A stretch of DNA of 64,000 bases from Bog-159 sp963756605 (lineage in GTDB: Bacteria > Acidobacteriota > Terriglobia > Bryobacterales > Bryobacteraceae), in assembly GCA_963756605.1 (NCBI GenBank), contig CAVWOT010000015.1:186001-250000 (forward strand), read 5' to 3'. The notes beneath the pieces were generated by a model, which was given only the letters and a program-made list of their open reading frames with translations, searched no databases and had not been told where the DNA came from. Below, one piece after another: positions 37,601 through 47,492 of this stretch. Each line of letters starts with the position of its first letter. The stretch's first letter is position 1. The translations under genes were made by a program, and so were the position numbers.

Positions 37601-40600
37601 GTGCGCCATTGCCCGACTCGTATACGCTGCGCGCCTCTTCCGACGGCGGCAGATGATCTGTCGGGCGCGCCCACCATACATAAAAGGTGGGCAGAAGGAA
37701 GATGCTCATGGCAAGGTCGGCGATCAGGCCACCCACGACCACGATGGCAAAGGGGCGCTGGGAATCTGAGCCGATCGCGTGGGATAGGGCGGCCGGCAGC
37801 AGACCGAGTGTAGCTACCAGCATGGTCATCATGATGGGTCTGAGGCGGCGTGTGGCGCCTTCAATCGCGGCTTCCATGATCGGCATCCCTCTGGATCGCA
37901 ATTGATTGATGTATTCGACCATGATGACGCCGGTCTGGATCGAAGCGCCGAACAAAGCCATAAACCCAACCCCGGACGAGACGCTGAAATGCGTCCCGGT
38001 CACGTAAAGCGCCATCAGCCCTCCGACTCGCGCCACTCCCACATTGACCAGGTGCAGGCACGCCCATTTGGCGGAACCGAAAGCTCCGTAGATAATCAAC
38101 CAAATCAAAAAAATGGTCAAAGGGACGATAATCAACAGCCGCGCGTCCGCGCGCTTCTCGCTTTCGTATTCGCCCTCCCAGTTGATGTGATAACCGCGCG
38201 GAAGCTGAACCTGCTTGTTCACCTTCTCGATGGCCTCCTCGACGGCGCTGCCCAGGGCGCGGTCGCGGACACTGTACTTGATCGGGACGTACCGCTGGTT
38301 CGATTCGCGATAGATTTCAGAGCCTTCGTCCCGCTCTTCGATCTTGCAGAGCTGCCCCAGCGAAACCCGCTCGCCCGTGGGCGCCAGCAATCGGATGTTT
38401 TCGATAGCCTCTTTTGTGCTGCGGAACTGCGGGAGGTAGCGCATCACCAGGTCGTAGCGCGCCTCGCCTTGCAATACCTGGGTGAGAGCGTTTCCTCCCG
38501 CTGCAGTATTAATGGCGTCCTGAATGTCCGCGACGTTGATCTGGTAGCGCGCGGCTTGCTGACGGTCCACCACGAAGTTGTCGTTAGGCTGGCCGGTAAC
38601 CCGAAAAACTCCCAAATCGGTGATTCCCCTGACGGTACGCATGACGTTGAGGACCTGTTCGGCTTTGTCCTCAAGAACGCGCAAATCCTCGCCGTAGACC
38701 TTCGTGGCCAGCTGTCCCTTTACCCCGCTGACGGCTTCCTCCATGTTGTCGGCGATCGGCTGGGAGAAGCCCCAGACCACGCCCGGCAGCTTCGACAGCT
38801 CGCGGTTCATGGCCGCGATGACTGCATCTTTGTTCTGGTGAAATGCCGGGCGCCACTGCTTCTTGGGCTTCAAATCGGCGAAGTACTCTGTATTAAAAAA
38901 ACTGGTCGTGTCGCTTCCGTCGTCCGGACGCCCCGTTTGGCTGGAGCATTGGGTCACTTCGGGAAAAGAACACAGGATGATTCGCGCCTGGTTCGATAGT
39001 CGGATGCCCTCGGTGGGTCCGGTGCTGGGAGCCAGCGTGCCGCGCACCCATAATGCGCCTTCATCCAGGTGCGGCAGAAACTCCGACCCAATCCTTTCGC
39101 CCTGCAACAGCCAGAGGCTGCAGCACACCGCGGCCACCGACACCGCCACCATCACCCAGCGGTGATGTACGGTCCAGCGTAACGGCGTGCCGGTATATTC
39201 TGGTAACAAAGACCAGCACCGGATTCTCCCATTCGCGTGTCTCTTTGCGGAAGGCAAAACTTGCCAGTACCGGAGCGATGGTCATGGAGAATATCACGGC
39301 GCCCAAAAGCGCGAATGCCACAGTCCAGGCCATCGGCCGGAACAGCCGGCCCTCCACCCGCTGCAGAGTAAAGATAGGCAAATAGGCTGTTATGATGATG
39401 GTGATGGCGTAGAACACCGGCCGCTGCACCTCATGCGCGGCGTCGCGGATTCTGTCGCGAACCGACTTGGTCACCCGTTCCTGGTGGCCTAGGTGGCGGA
39501 CGATGTTTTCCACCATCACAATCGCTCCATCCACCACCATCCCGAAATCCAAAGCTCCCAGCGACAAAAGGTTTGCCGGAACCTGCTTGAGCTGCAGACA
39601 AATGGAGGCGAACAACAGAGAAAACGGAATGGTGATGGCGACGATCAGGGCGGCACGCACGTTTCCCAGAAACAGCATCAGAATGATCGTGACCAGGATG
39701 AAGCCCTCCGTCAGATTGTGCAGCACTGTTTCCGTGGTGAACTTTACCAGATCGCTGCGATCGATGAGCGGGTCGATCGTCACGCCGGGAGGCAGGATGT
39801 GATCGTTCAGTTCTGCCATTTTCTTGTGAATACCCTTCAACGCCGCGTCCGCCTCGGCATCCTTGCGCAGCAGCACGATGCCGGAAACCACATCGTCGTT
39901 ATCGACGACCCGGCCGTCCGGGTACCTCGTCGCGCGGGCAAACTGGCCCAGGCGTATCTTCGGACCTTGTGCCACGACGGCGATATCGCTAATGCGGAGC
40001 GGCGTGCCGTTCTTGGTCAGAATCACGGTGTTCTCGATATCGCGAACGTTCTTAACCAGACCCACTTCCCGAATATTGACCTGCTGCAGACCGGCTTCGA
40101 TGAAGCTGCCGCCTCCGTTGGCGTTGTTGTTGGTGAGTTGTTGCTCCACCTGGCCGATGCTGAGCCCGTATGAGATCAGCTTGTCGGGATCGACGCGAAC
40201 CTGATATTCACGCGTGGGTCCGCCGAAGCTGGCAACGTCCACGATGTTGGGAACGGCCTTGAAGTTCTTCTCCACCACCCAGTCTTCAATGGACTTCAGT
40301 TCCATCACGTCGTACGCCGGGTTGGTGGTGTGCAGCGTGAAGAAGAAGATCTGGCCGGCAGGGCTCCAGTCCGTTTGCATTTGCGCCGCCACGCCGGCGG
40401 CAACCGCCGCGGGCGGCAGGGTGACTTGCGAAAGCCGCTCGAGCGCCCGCTCGCGGTCCCAGGCGTTCAGCTCCTCGTCGTCGAAAATCAGCTTGATGTC
40501 GGAGAGGCCGAACAACGAGAACGACCGCAAATGGGTTACGTGTGGCATGCCGTTCATCACGATCTCAACCGGGATCGTGATTTGCTGCTCCATTTGCTCC

Positions 40601-40773
40601 GCGGAGATCCCCGGCCACTGCGTCACGATCTCGACGTAATTGTCCGCCACGTCGGGATAAGCCTCGATGGGAAGCGCATGGAACGCGGCGATCCCCGCGA
40701 CTAACAGCAGGAAGGCGAAAGCCAAAACGAAGAGGCGTCTGTCCAGGGCAAAGTCGACTACGCGGCGAATCAT
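37593..40773 (-). CDS. Heavy-metal-type RND efflux pump, CusA/CzcA family (single frameshift)
   Basis: Two frames join near 39195 (one surplus base) into about 1060 residues, the normal length of the pump subunit. DFGMVVDGAIVMVENIVRH in the fourth membrane helix is the signature of the heavy-metal RND branch. MEQQITIPVEIVMNGMP and FIEAGLQQVNIREVG belong to the porter domains, and HLDEGALWVRGTLAPSTGPTEG is shared with CusA and CzcA. It expels monovalent or divalent metal ions (or a related toxic solute) across the envelope using the proton gradient. It lies directly after the adaptor gene and before the DUF4097-like gene. Confidence 0.88.
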
Positions 40774-40776
40774 TGA

Positions 40777-41920
40777 TTATTGCTCCACCGTATTCTGCAG
40801 GACGAGTGCGCGCGCCACCACCTGGTCGCCAGGCTTCAGTCCCGAAACCACCTCCTCGGTGCCGTCGGGGAGCGTATTCCCGGCCACCACCTCCTGGCGC
40901 CGGAAGCGGCCGTTTCCCAGCGGCGCATAGACCCACTCCCGGTCGTGCAGGTGCAGAATCGCAGTAGCCGGCACTGTGGCGTGCCGTTTTGTCGTTGCGC
41001 CGTGGAACGTTGCGGTGACGAACATCCCTACGCGCATCAGGCCGGGGTTCTCCACTTCCAGGCGGACCTTGGCCGTGCGAATGTTGGGGTCTACGATCGG
41101 CAGGATGTTGCTGATTCGCGCTTTGAGGACCCGGTTCGGATAGGCTACCAGATGGATGTCCGCGTACTCGCCGATGTGAACCTGCGACATGTTGTTCTCC
41201 CATACATCGCAGATGATCCAGACGCGTGACATGTCGGAAATCGTGAACGGGTTAGGCGGCGTCAGCGCCTGGACGCCCGATTGGTTCGTGATTTCCTGGT
41301 CCGTGATGGTGCCCGCCACAGGCGCGAAGACCGAGACGATACCCGTGGGATGGTTGGGGTCGACCCCCAGCAGTCCGAGTTGTTCCTTCGCTGTTTCAAG
41401 AACCACGACGTTGTCGTCTTCGGCGTTCTGCGCGATCTCCTGAGCGCTCTTGGGAATCGCCCCATGTTCGAACAGGATATTGGCGCGGTCGAGTTGGATC
41501 TTGGTCAATTCTTCGTTCTTGACGGCCTGGCGGTAATTGGAAAACGCGTTCGCGATGTCGGAGCTGCGCACTTTGAACAGAAGCTGGCCCTTTTTCACTT
41601 CGTCGCCAAGCCGCGCGTCGATTTCCACGATGCGCCCGGTGGCGAGCGACGGCACCGGCACCTGCCGGGAGACGTCGGGATTCACCACTCCGGTGACGTT
41701 CAACTCCGGCGCGGCCACGTGCTCGCCCGCCGTCGCCAGGGGAAATTGCTCCGGGTGATCGACCTTGAAATTGTTAGGATCCAGGTCCGGCTGTACGGCT
41801 GGTACGGGCCGGACCGGTATCCGCCGCGCTTTGTTGGGCTGTCGCCCTTCTTTCGCATCCGGTGACCAGAAGGCCCAAACCCAAACACACGGTTGCTTCG
41901 AAAATAAGTAGACGATTCAT
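40777..41920 (-). CDS. RND periplasmic adaptor lipoprotein, CusB/HlyD family (N-terminal frameshift)
   Basis: From 41718 down the frame encodes the adaptor core: barrel-sandwich hybrid (TGRIVEIDARLGDEVKKGQLLF), alpha-hairpin (AVKNEELTKIQLDRANILFEHGAI), and a beta-barrel and membrane-proximal domain. Upstream, the ATG at 41920 gives a lipoprotein signal MNRLLIFEATVCLGLGLLVTGC in another frame. The bases between encode DPNNFKVDHPEQFPLATAGEH, typical for CusB relatives, in the core frame, so one surplus base near 41800 splits the gene. Joined length is about 380. It overlaps the TolC-like gene by ATGA. Confidence 0.82.
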
Positions 41921-43241
41921 TGCACAACCTCCCGGCCCGCGGCCATGTTCATTTGCGCCGCGGCGGTCAAGTACGAACCAATCAGATTCAAGTAGGCCAA
42001 TCGAGTGTCCCGATAAGCTTTCTCCGCATCCAGGTAATCGAGCAAAGACGCGCCTCCGTTCTTGAAGGAAAAGGCCGTCGTGTCGCGAACATCAGTCGCC
42101 AGCGGCAGGTACGTAGTCTTGTACGGCTTCAGAAGATTCACGTTTTGGACCAGCGTCCAATAGGCGGAATCGACGTCGCTGAAAACCTGCGCCTACGTTG
42201 GCGTCCCGCAATCGCTCGTTGCGGCCGATATCGACCTGGGTGCGCGCCTTCTCGCCTTGATTCCGGTCGAAGATACGCAAGGGAATCGAGACGCTGACAC
42301 CGAAGTAAGCCGGGATCGGCGGATTGCGGGCGAAGTCGACACCGAACGTCGGATCGGTCGAGCCGTTGGCAACGGCCAGCTGGTACGTGATCTTGGCCAA
42401 TTCCACGTTCTGCACGGCAGCCTTCAGATCCGGCCGCGCCTCCAGGGCGATGTTCCGGAATTCCTCGAGGGGCGCTAACTGCTCGGAGAAATCGAACGGT
42501 CCGGAGACGTCGAACCGCTCGATCGGCGTCCGGTCGTTCAGGAGCATCAGAAGCTGGATCTTGGCCGTCCGCAGATTCACCAGCGCGGCTTCGAAGTCGG
42601 ATTCAAACTGAACGCGCTGCAGCACCAGGCGATTCAGATCCACTTGAGCGAGGTCGCCGGCCTTGAAGCGGATGCGATTCACGTCCAGTTCCTTATCCCA
42701 GTAATCCAGGTTCTCTTTCGCGTTCTGCAGCACCGCTTTGGCTTGCAATGTTTGTACGAACGCGCTCCGCAGGTTAAACACCAGACCGCGCTCCTGGTCC
42801 AGATAAGTCGATTCCGCGATGGCGGTGGACTCCCTGGCCTGGTCGCGCCGCAACTCCCGCTTGTGCTGCCGCTCGTGCAGGTAGCTGATCGACCCATAGG
42901 GCAACGTATAAGCGAAGGGCCTGTAGACATTCGGCCCTCCGCTCGGCGGGGGCTGCTTCGTGAACGGGTTGATCTGATCGACCGTCTCCAGTGAGGTCCG
43001 GGTTCGGGCGAAGGTAGGCGGTGATCTCGGCCGCGCGGGATTCGTCGATATTGAGTTGGGCAGCCTTCAACGTCGGATTGGCGGCTTCGAACTTATCCTT
43101 GATCTGCTGCCAGGTGAAAGTAGTCTGGGCAACAATGGTGGCCGGCAGGAATCCCGTAATGAGAATCGCGTGGCGCACGTGCCGCAGCAGAATCCGCCTG
43201 GTAATTCCCTTAACAATCGCCTTTAATGTCGCAAACTTCAT
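41917..43241 (-). pseudogene. TolC-family outer-membrane efflux channel, frame broken twice
   Basis: The joined protein is about 440 residues. It begins with MKFATLKAIVKGITRRILL and a hydrophobic export stretch. TFTWQQIKDKFEAANPTLKAAQLNIDESRAAEITAYLRPNPDL is the classical start of a TolC repeat. LPYGSISYLHERQHKRE and AVLQNAKENLDYWDKELDVNRIRF continue it, and GASLLDYLDAEKAYRDTRLAYLNLIG is the typical C-terminal end. Breaks lie near 43005 and 42190; deleting one base in each restores the frame. It opens the efflux operon: channel, adaptor, pump. Confidence 0.82.
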
Positions 43242-43494
43242 ATAGGGTGAAAAGAGATCTCCGATGGAAACCAGGAAGGCAGAGTTTGACTGTATCGCGC
43301 CCCGTGCCTCACGGCGACTAATCTTCTCTTCAGCGTCGCCGGTCTTTCGATTTCTCCCGATTAGTCGCACGATCCGGCCATAACTGCGGACCCAATCACC
43401 CGATTAAATAGTTACTCTTTACGCCGCCGCCAGAATCTTTCAGCTGAGATGCTTGGCAGGGTGACGATTCGCCGCTAAGATAACTGGAACGCGC

Positions 43495-44226
43495 ATGCAC
43501 CCACAAATGGAGGAGAAGCCGATTCACCTGGTCCTCGTTGACGATCAAACTCTGTATCGGGCTAGCTTGGGCCGCTTCTTGGCGTCCCAACCAGGTTTCG
43601 AGTTGTCCGGCGAGTGCGGTACTGCCGCCGAAGCCCTTGAGATCCTGAATAGCTCGCCGGTCGATGTCGTCCTCTCGGACTTGGATCTACGCACGCCGTG
43701 CGGAGAGAATCTCATATCTGCCGCACGGAGCGCAGGTTACGAGGGTCGTTTCTTGATCGTTGCGGCAGTGGCAGATGCGCGGGAGCTGTCCACAGCAATC
43801 AAGCGTGGGGCGTCCGGTGTTTTTCTAAAAACCGAAGCTCTGGGTCGCCTTGTGCAGGCCATCAGGCTTGTGGCCAGCGGGGCCGTCTGGGTCGATCAGA
43901 AGGCCATTCAGCTTCTAGCCGATCGGCTGGCCGATCAGCCCCAACGGGATTATCGAACGTCCGGGAATCTACTGACCGATACAGAAGAAAGGGTGCTCCT
44001 GGGGATTCTTGGAGGTCTTACGAATCGGAAGATCGGAGAAAACCTGGGCAGTTCGGAAAGCGCTGTGAAAGGGGTCGTGCAGCAGCTATTCCGCAAGGCT
44101 GGTGTACGCAAACGCGGCCAACTGGTGCGTGTGGCACTGGAGGGGTCGTTGTCTGTCGCTCGCGACCTGGCGGAGCGCCCGCAAAGTGACTCACCTACCA
44201 TTCGCGACGCTGGAAGTATCCGGTGA
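43495..44226 (+). CDS. NarL/FixJ-type response regulator
   Basis: A 243-residue protein. The receiver domain (HLVLVDDQTLYRASLGRFL, phospho-Asp in VVLSDLDL, Lys in VFLKTEALG) occupies residues 10-125, and the LuxR-type HTH (LTDTEERVLLGILGGLTNRKIGENLGSSESAVKGVVQQLFRKAGVRKRGQLVR) is near 155-215. It is divergent from the efflux operon across 253 bases and may control it. No histidine kinase is adjacent. The start could also be the ATG at 43507. Confidence 0.88.
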   Translation: MHPQMEEKPIHLVLVDDQTLYRASLGRFLASQPGFELSGECGTAAEALEILNSSPVDVVLSDLDLRTPCGENLISAARSAGYEGRFLIVAAVADARELSTAIKRGASGVFLKTEALGRLVQAIRLVASGAVWVDQKAIQLLADRLADQPQRDYRTSGNLLTDTEERVLLGILGGLTNRKIGENLGSSESAVKGVVQQLFRKAGVRKRGQLVRVALEGSLSVARDLAERPQSDSPTIRDAGSIR

Positions 44227-44326
44227 ACCGGCCGATCGCTCCTGACGCTCTATCCGCCCGCCCGTCGCAAGGGCAAATATTCCGCGTCGTTTGATTCCAG
44301 GTTTGCCCAATCGACTCGGAAGTTGG

Positions 44327-45256
44327 TCACAGAGAACTACGGTACCGTTCAAGGGCCGCCCGGACGAGTTGGCTGCGCGTACGAACGCCGGTTTTCCCGA
44401 ACAATTGTTGAATCGCATTCTTGACCGCACTTTCGGAGATCTCCAGCCGCGCGGCTATTTCCTTGTTGGCTAAGCCCTGGACCAGCAATCTCAGCACCTC
44501 AGTCTCACGGGCGTTCAACGCGGGGAGCTGCGGTTGCTCCGCCGAAGTAGCTGGCACCTCTGCTTCGGCGATTTCCGCGATGATTGCGGCCACCTTGGGA
44601 TTGACCCCCTCTTTATAGGTGGAGAACCAAACGTCCGCCGCGAAAGAATCGCCACTGCCACGGTGCCCGCGGCATTGCATCGACGCTCGAAATTGAGGCG
44701 CATCCTCCCATCGAAGGGCATGGTGCAATTCGGGCAGGAACGCGGCAATCGGATTGCCAATCAAATGTCCGTCGCGCGGCGCCATCAGTTCCACAGCCGC
44801 CCGATTGGCGAGTTCGATAAAACCCCGTCCGTCGACCGTCACGATTGCCGCCGGACTCGTTTCTACCAAAGCCTTCAGCCTCGCCTCCCCTTCCGTACTG
44901 AGACGCCGGTTACGAATTAACTCGCCGACGAATAATCCGCATCCCGCAAGCGCCAGGGTCTCAAAACCTAAACGAACAAATGACTGTTCCAGTGAACTGA
45001 ACACCTCGGCCAAGCCGGCGCAGGCCAATCCCAGCAACGCGACCAGCCACCGGGGCAGAAATCCAGCCGCCAGCATAATTGGAAAAAGGTAGAGGAAACC
45101 GAGCGAAACGTAAGGCTTCGTCCACCAGTCCACGACGGCGACTATCAAGATGATAGCGCCGCTGATTGCCAAGACGGGGGTTCGATTCCGCCCTTCCCAC
45201 AACTGTTCTAATAGCACCAGTGTTCCGGAGAGCCTCGGTAATCCGCGCGGGGGCAA
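44327..45256 (-). CDS. Membrane-bound PAS/LuxR transcription factor
   Basis: A 309-residue protein. Residues about 28-105 form three or four hydrophobic helices (VLAISGAIILIVAVVDWW, LYLFPIMLAAGFLPRWLVALLGLA, LALAGCGLFVGEL). A PAS domain follows (LKALVETSPAAIVTVDGRGFIELANRAAVELM). The C-terminus is a LuxR-type HTH (LNARETEVLRLLVQGLANKEIAARLEISESAVKNAIQQLFGKTGVRTRSQLVRAALE). The HTH is closely similar to that of the response regulator at 43495, so the two may bind related sites. There is no receiver or kinase domain, hence direct membrane-to-DNA signalling. The start is a TTG at 45256 or a GTG at 45217. Confidence 0.82.
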   Translation of the reverse strand: MPPRGLPRLSGTLVLLEQLWEGRNRTPVLAISGAIILIVAVVDWWTKPYVSLGFLYLFPIMLAAGFLPRWLVALLGLACAGLAEVFSSLEQSFVRLGFETLALAGCGLFVGELIRNRRLSTEGEARLKALVETSPAAIVTVDGRGFIELANRAAVELMAPRDGHLIGNPIAAFLPELHHALRWEDAPQFRASMQCRGHRGSGDSFAADVWFSTYKEGVNPKVAAIIAEIAEAEVPATSAEQPQLPALNARETEVLRLLVQGLANKEIAARLEISESAVKNAIQQLFGKTGVRTRSQLVRAALERYRSSL

Positions 45257-45393
45257 AAATCGGCCAACCCACGTACCCTTGTGCGAAAGACCAGACCTTT
45301 AAGTTAGGGCAGCTGCAGCAGGGGAAGCTATGTGTCTTTCAGCCAGATGAGCCTATCTTTTGCGCGGCCAAGTCCGGCCCTTTAGCGTATCCC

Positions 45394-45956
45394 TTAAGAA
45401 TCGTAACCCGGGCCGCCAGACGATCCGCACTCTTTCCACAGCTTTTCCCAATTCCAGATCCCGTACGCCACTTTATTCGGCAACGGGAATCCAAGCTGAT
45501 GCGCGAGCATACACACCTGCCCGCGATGGTGGGCTTCGTGAGAAAGCATGTAGCACAGCATTTCCGGGCCAACCGGCCAAGGCCGGAGCCCAGCCGTCTC
45601 TGCGAAACTTCTCGACGCGGCCCCCACCAGTCGCCGAGCGCTTCAGCGAGCATCTCCGCGCAGCGAGCGGCACTCTCGGCCAATCCCGCACGGGCCTGCT
45701 GCGGCGTGCAGTGCGCGCGGTTGAGCTGTGGTGGAACCTTCAGGTGCGGAGCTGTAAGCCTGACCCACTTGCAGCGGACATTGTGCATGTGCGTGAAGAT
45801 CGCCGCAATGGTGCGGGCCTTGCCGGGCGGTTTGGCTCTCCAGGCGGTAGGGTCAAGATGTTCGATAAGAATCTGGTTCATGCGATCATTGGCGGCAAAG
45901 ATCCGGACTGCGGCTCGGCCGAGTTGAGTCTGAACCCTGTGTTGACGCGCGGCCAC
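45394..45956 (-). pseudogene. DinB-family protein, frame broken twice
   Basis: The joined frames give about 185 residues: IFAANDRMNQILIEHL, then AAIFTHMHNVRCKWVRL (first metal His), then GRVEKFRRDGWAP, then MLCYMLSHEAHHRGQVCMLAHQLG with the second and third metal-binding His residues (HExxHRGQ). Breaks near 45638 and 45577 fit single-base insertions. DinB-like four-helix proteins bind divalent metal and often act as thiol transferases. A second DinB member lies at 46492. The end at 45394 is the stop of the last frame. Confidence 0.72.
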
Positions 45957-46019
45957 GGCTCCCTACCCTTTACCTATGATACTTCCGGCCCGATTGATAA
46001 AATGTTACAACTTTCCCTC

Positions 46020-46051
46020 TTGACTTAAACTCAACTTCAACAAGTAGAGTT
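46020..46051 (+). promoter_or_regulatory. MerR-type promoter with operator in a 19-bp spacer
   Basis: TTGACT (46020-46025) and TAGAGT (46045-46050) are separated by exactly 19 bases, the over-long spacing typical of MerR-activated promoters. The spacer holds an inverted repeat, AACTCAACTT-CAAC-AAGTAGAGTT, with one mismatch. Transcription should begin around 46057, the A of the ATG of the next gene, so the message may be leaderless. A MerR gene is third in the operon. Confidence 0.65.
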
Positions 46052-46056
46052 AGGTC

Positions 46057-46464
46057 ATGAAGACAACAGCGATGTTAGTTCCGGCCGCTCTGTTGCTCGG
46101 CACGATAGTCGTTGAGCGGGCTGTTTCGCAGCAATCCTCCTTCGCTTGCGACCGGTCGGCGCTCACCGCCGCGGAACGCAAGCGGCACTTTGCCGAGCTT
46201 GGCCCCGCTTTGCGGCAGATGGTCAAAAACGTCCGTGAACTAAGTGACGGTTACGAGTTCCAATTTCCCGCAGACCCAGTGACCTTCCGCCTGGTCGCTG
46301 AATGGGCCGCCGGCGAACACCTCTGCTGTCCGTTCTTCGACATCGACCTGCGCCAGGAACGGGAACAAGGCGCCTTCTGGATGCGCTTGTCCGGCCGCTC
46401 CGGCGTCAAGCAGTTCATCGAAGCGGACCTCGCTAAATGGATGGCTAAGTGGATGGCTAAGTGA
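46057..46464 (+). CDS. Small exported protein of a MerR operon
   Basis: A 135-residue protein with signal peptide (TAMLVPAALLLGTIVVERAVS). The body reads CDRSALTAAERKRHFAELGPAL and ends around AGEHLCCPFFDIDLRQE, with one early Cys and a Cys-Cys pair that could hold a metal. The last eight residues repeat WMAK because of a tandem 12-bp DNA repeat before the stop. I know of similar proteins beside metal-type MerR regulators, but no function is established. Confidence 0.65.
   Translation: MKTTAMLVPAALLLGTIVVERAVSQQSSFACDRSALTAAERKRHFAELGPALRQMVKNVRELSDGYEFQFPADPVTFRLVAEWAAGEHLCCPFFDIDLRQEREQGAFWMRLSGRSGVKQFIEADLAKWMAKWMAK
46438..46461. repeat. Tandem 12-bp repeat at gene end
   Basis: TGGATGGCTAAG occurs twice in tandem and encodes WMAK WMAK at the C-terminus of the gene ending at 46464. 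It is probably a recent slippage event. Confidence 0.9.
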
Positions 46465-46491
46465 ATGAGCAGGTGAACACGGTCCGCCCAT

Positions 46492-47037
46492 ATGAAAACA
46501 ATCGCACTCATTTTTCTTTGCGCGGACGCGCTGGCCCAAACCGGAATCGCGTCCGTGCGTCTCAACGCGAGCCAGGTGCTGGACGCCTGGATTACCAACG
46601 TTGAGAACGCTGTGGTCTCGGCTGCCGCCGCTCTCGCCGATGACAAATTCGCATTTGCGCCGGCCAACGGTGCGTTTCATGGAGTACGCACGTTTGGCGG
46701 CCAAATCAAACATCTCGCCGCCAACAACTACGAAGTCGCGGCTCGGATTCTCGGCGAAACATCGCCTCACGGCGAACAGGGCGAAGAAGCGCCGGACTCC
46801 GTGCGCACCAAGGCCGAGATTGTGGACTACCTGAAAGGCTCCTTCTTGTATCTCCATCGCGCCGTAGCCACCATCACGGAAAGCAACCAAACGGAGCCGA
46901 TTCCCGGCACAAAAGGAACCTGGCAACGAACCCGCCTGGGCCTCGCCGTCGACGCGGTCGCGCACTCCTACGATCACTACGGTCAAATGGTCGAATACCT
47001 GCGTATGAACGGTGTCATCCCCCCGGCAAGCCGCTAA
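46492..47037 (+). CDS. Exported DinB-family protein
   Basis: A 181-residue protein that starts with a short signal peptide (MKTIALIFLCADALAQ). The body is a DinB-like four-helix bundle: VENAVVSAAAALADDKFAFAP, FGGQIKHLAANNYEVAARIL with the first His, and AVAHSYDHYGQMVEYLRMNGVIPP with the paired His residues. Export is unusual for DinB proteins but common in Acidobacteria. It follows the small exported protein and precedes MerR. Confidence 0.82.
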   Translation: MKTIALIFLCADALAQTGIASVRLNASQVLDAWITNVENAVVSAAAALADDKFAFAPANGAFHGVRTFGGQIKHLAANNYEVAARILGETSPHGEQGEEAPDSVRTKAEIVDYLKGSFLYLHRAVATITESNQTEPIPGTKGTWQRTRLGLAVDAVAHSYDHYGQMVEYLRMNGVIPPASR

Positions 47038-47070
47038 ACTTCCGGCGTAAACTCAAAGAATACTTTGGTG

Positions 47071-47457
47071 ATGTCCACGCTGCTCACTATCGGCGAGGTC
47101 GCCAGGATGGCCTCCTTGCGGGCGTCCGCGATCCGCTTCTACGAAAAGGCGGACCTGCTCCCCAAGCCGATCCGCTCCGGCGGGCAGCGGCGCTACGATC
47201 CCTCTGTCCTTGGCCGCCTCGCGGTCCTGCGCCGCGCCAAGGATTGCGGTCTCTCGCTCGCGGAAGCCCGGGAGCTGTTCCATGACCGCGGCCGCCCTTC
47301 GGAGCGCTGGCAGCGCATCGCCCGCAAGAAGATCGTTGAACTGGATGCCATAATCGAGCGCATCACCGCGATGCGCGACCTGCTGCAGCGGCGTTGCGAA
47401 TGCGCCGACCTCGATGAGTGCGGCCGCAGAATGGTGGAGGCAAAGGCGCGGCGCTAG
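47071..47457 (+). CDS. MerR-family metal-type transcriptional regulator
   Basis: A 128-residue protein from ATG 47071. LTIGEVARMASLRASAIRFYEKADLLPKPIRSGGQRRYD is the MerR winged helix. The dimer helix follows, and the C-terminus has CECADLDEC in the place where metal-sensing members (MerR, ZntR, CueR group) bind metal. The operon promoter at 46020 has the matching architecture, so it likely activates its own operon when metal or an oxidant is present. Confidence 0.85.
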   Translation: MSTLLTIGEVARMASLRASAIRFYEKADLLPKPIRSGGQRRYDPSVLGRLAVLRRAKDCGLSLAEARELFHDRGRPSERWQRIARKKIVELDAIIERITAMRDLLQRRCECADLDECGRRMVEAKARR

Positions 47458-47492
47458 CTCTTGGGCCCCACGCCGGCGCGGGCCAATAACCC

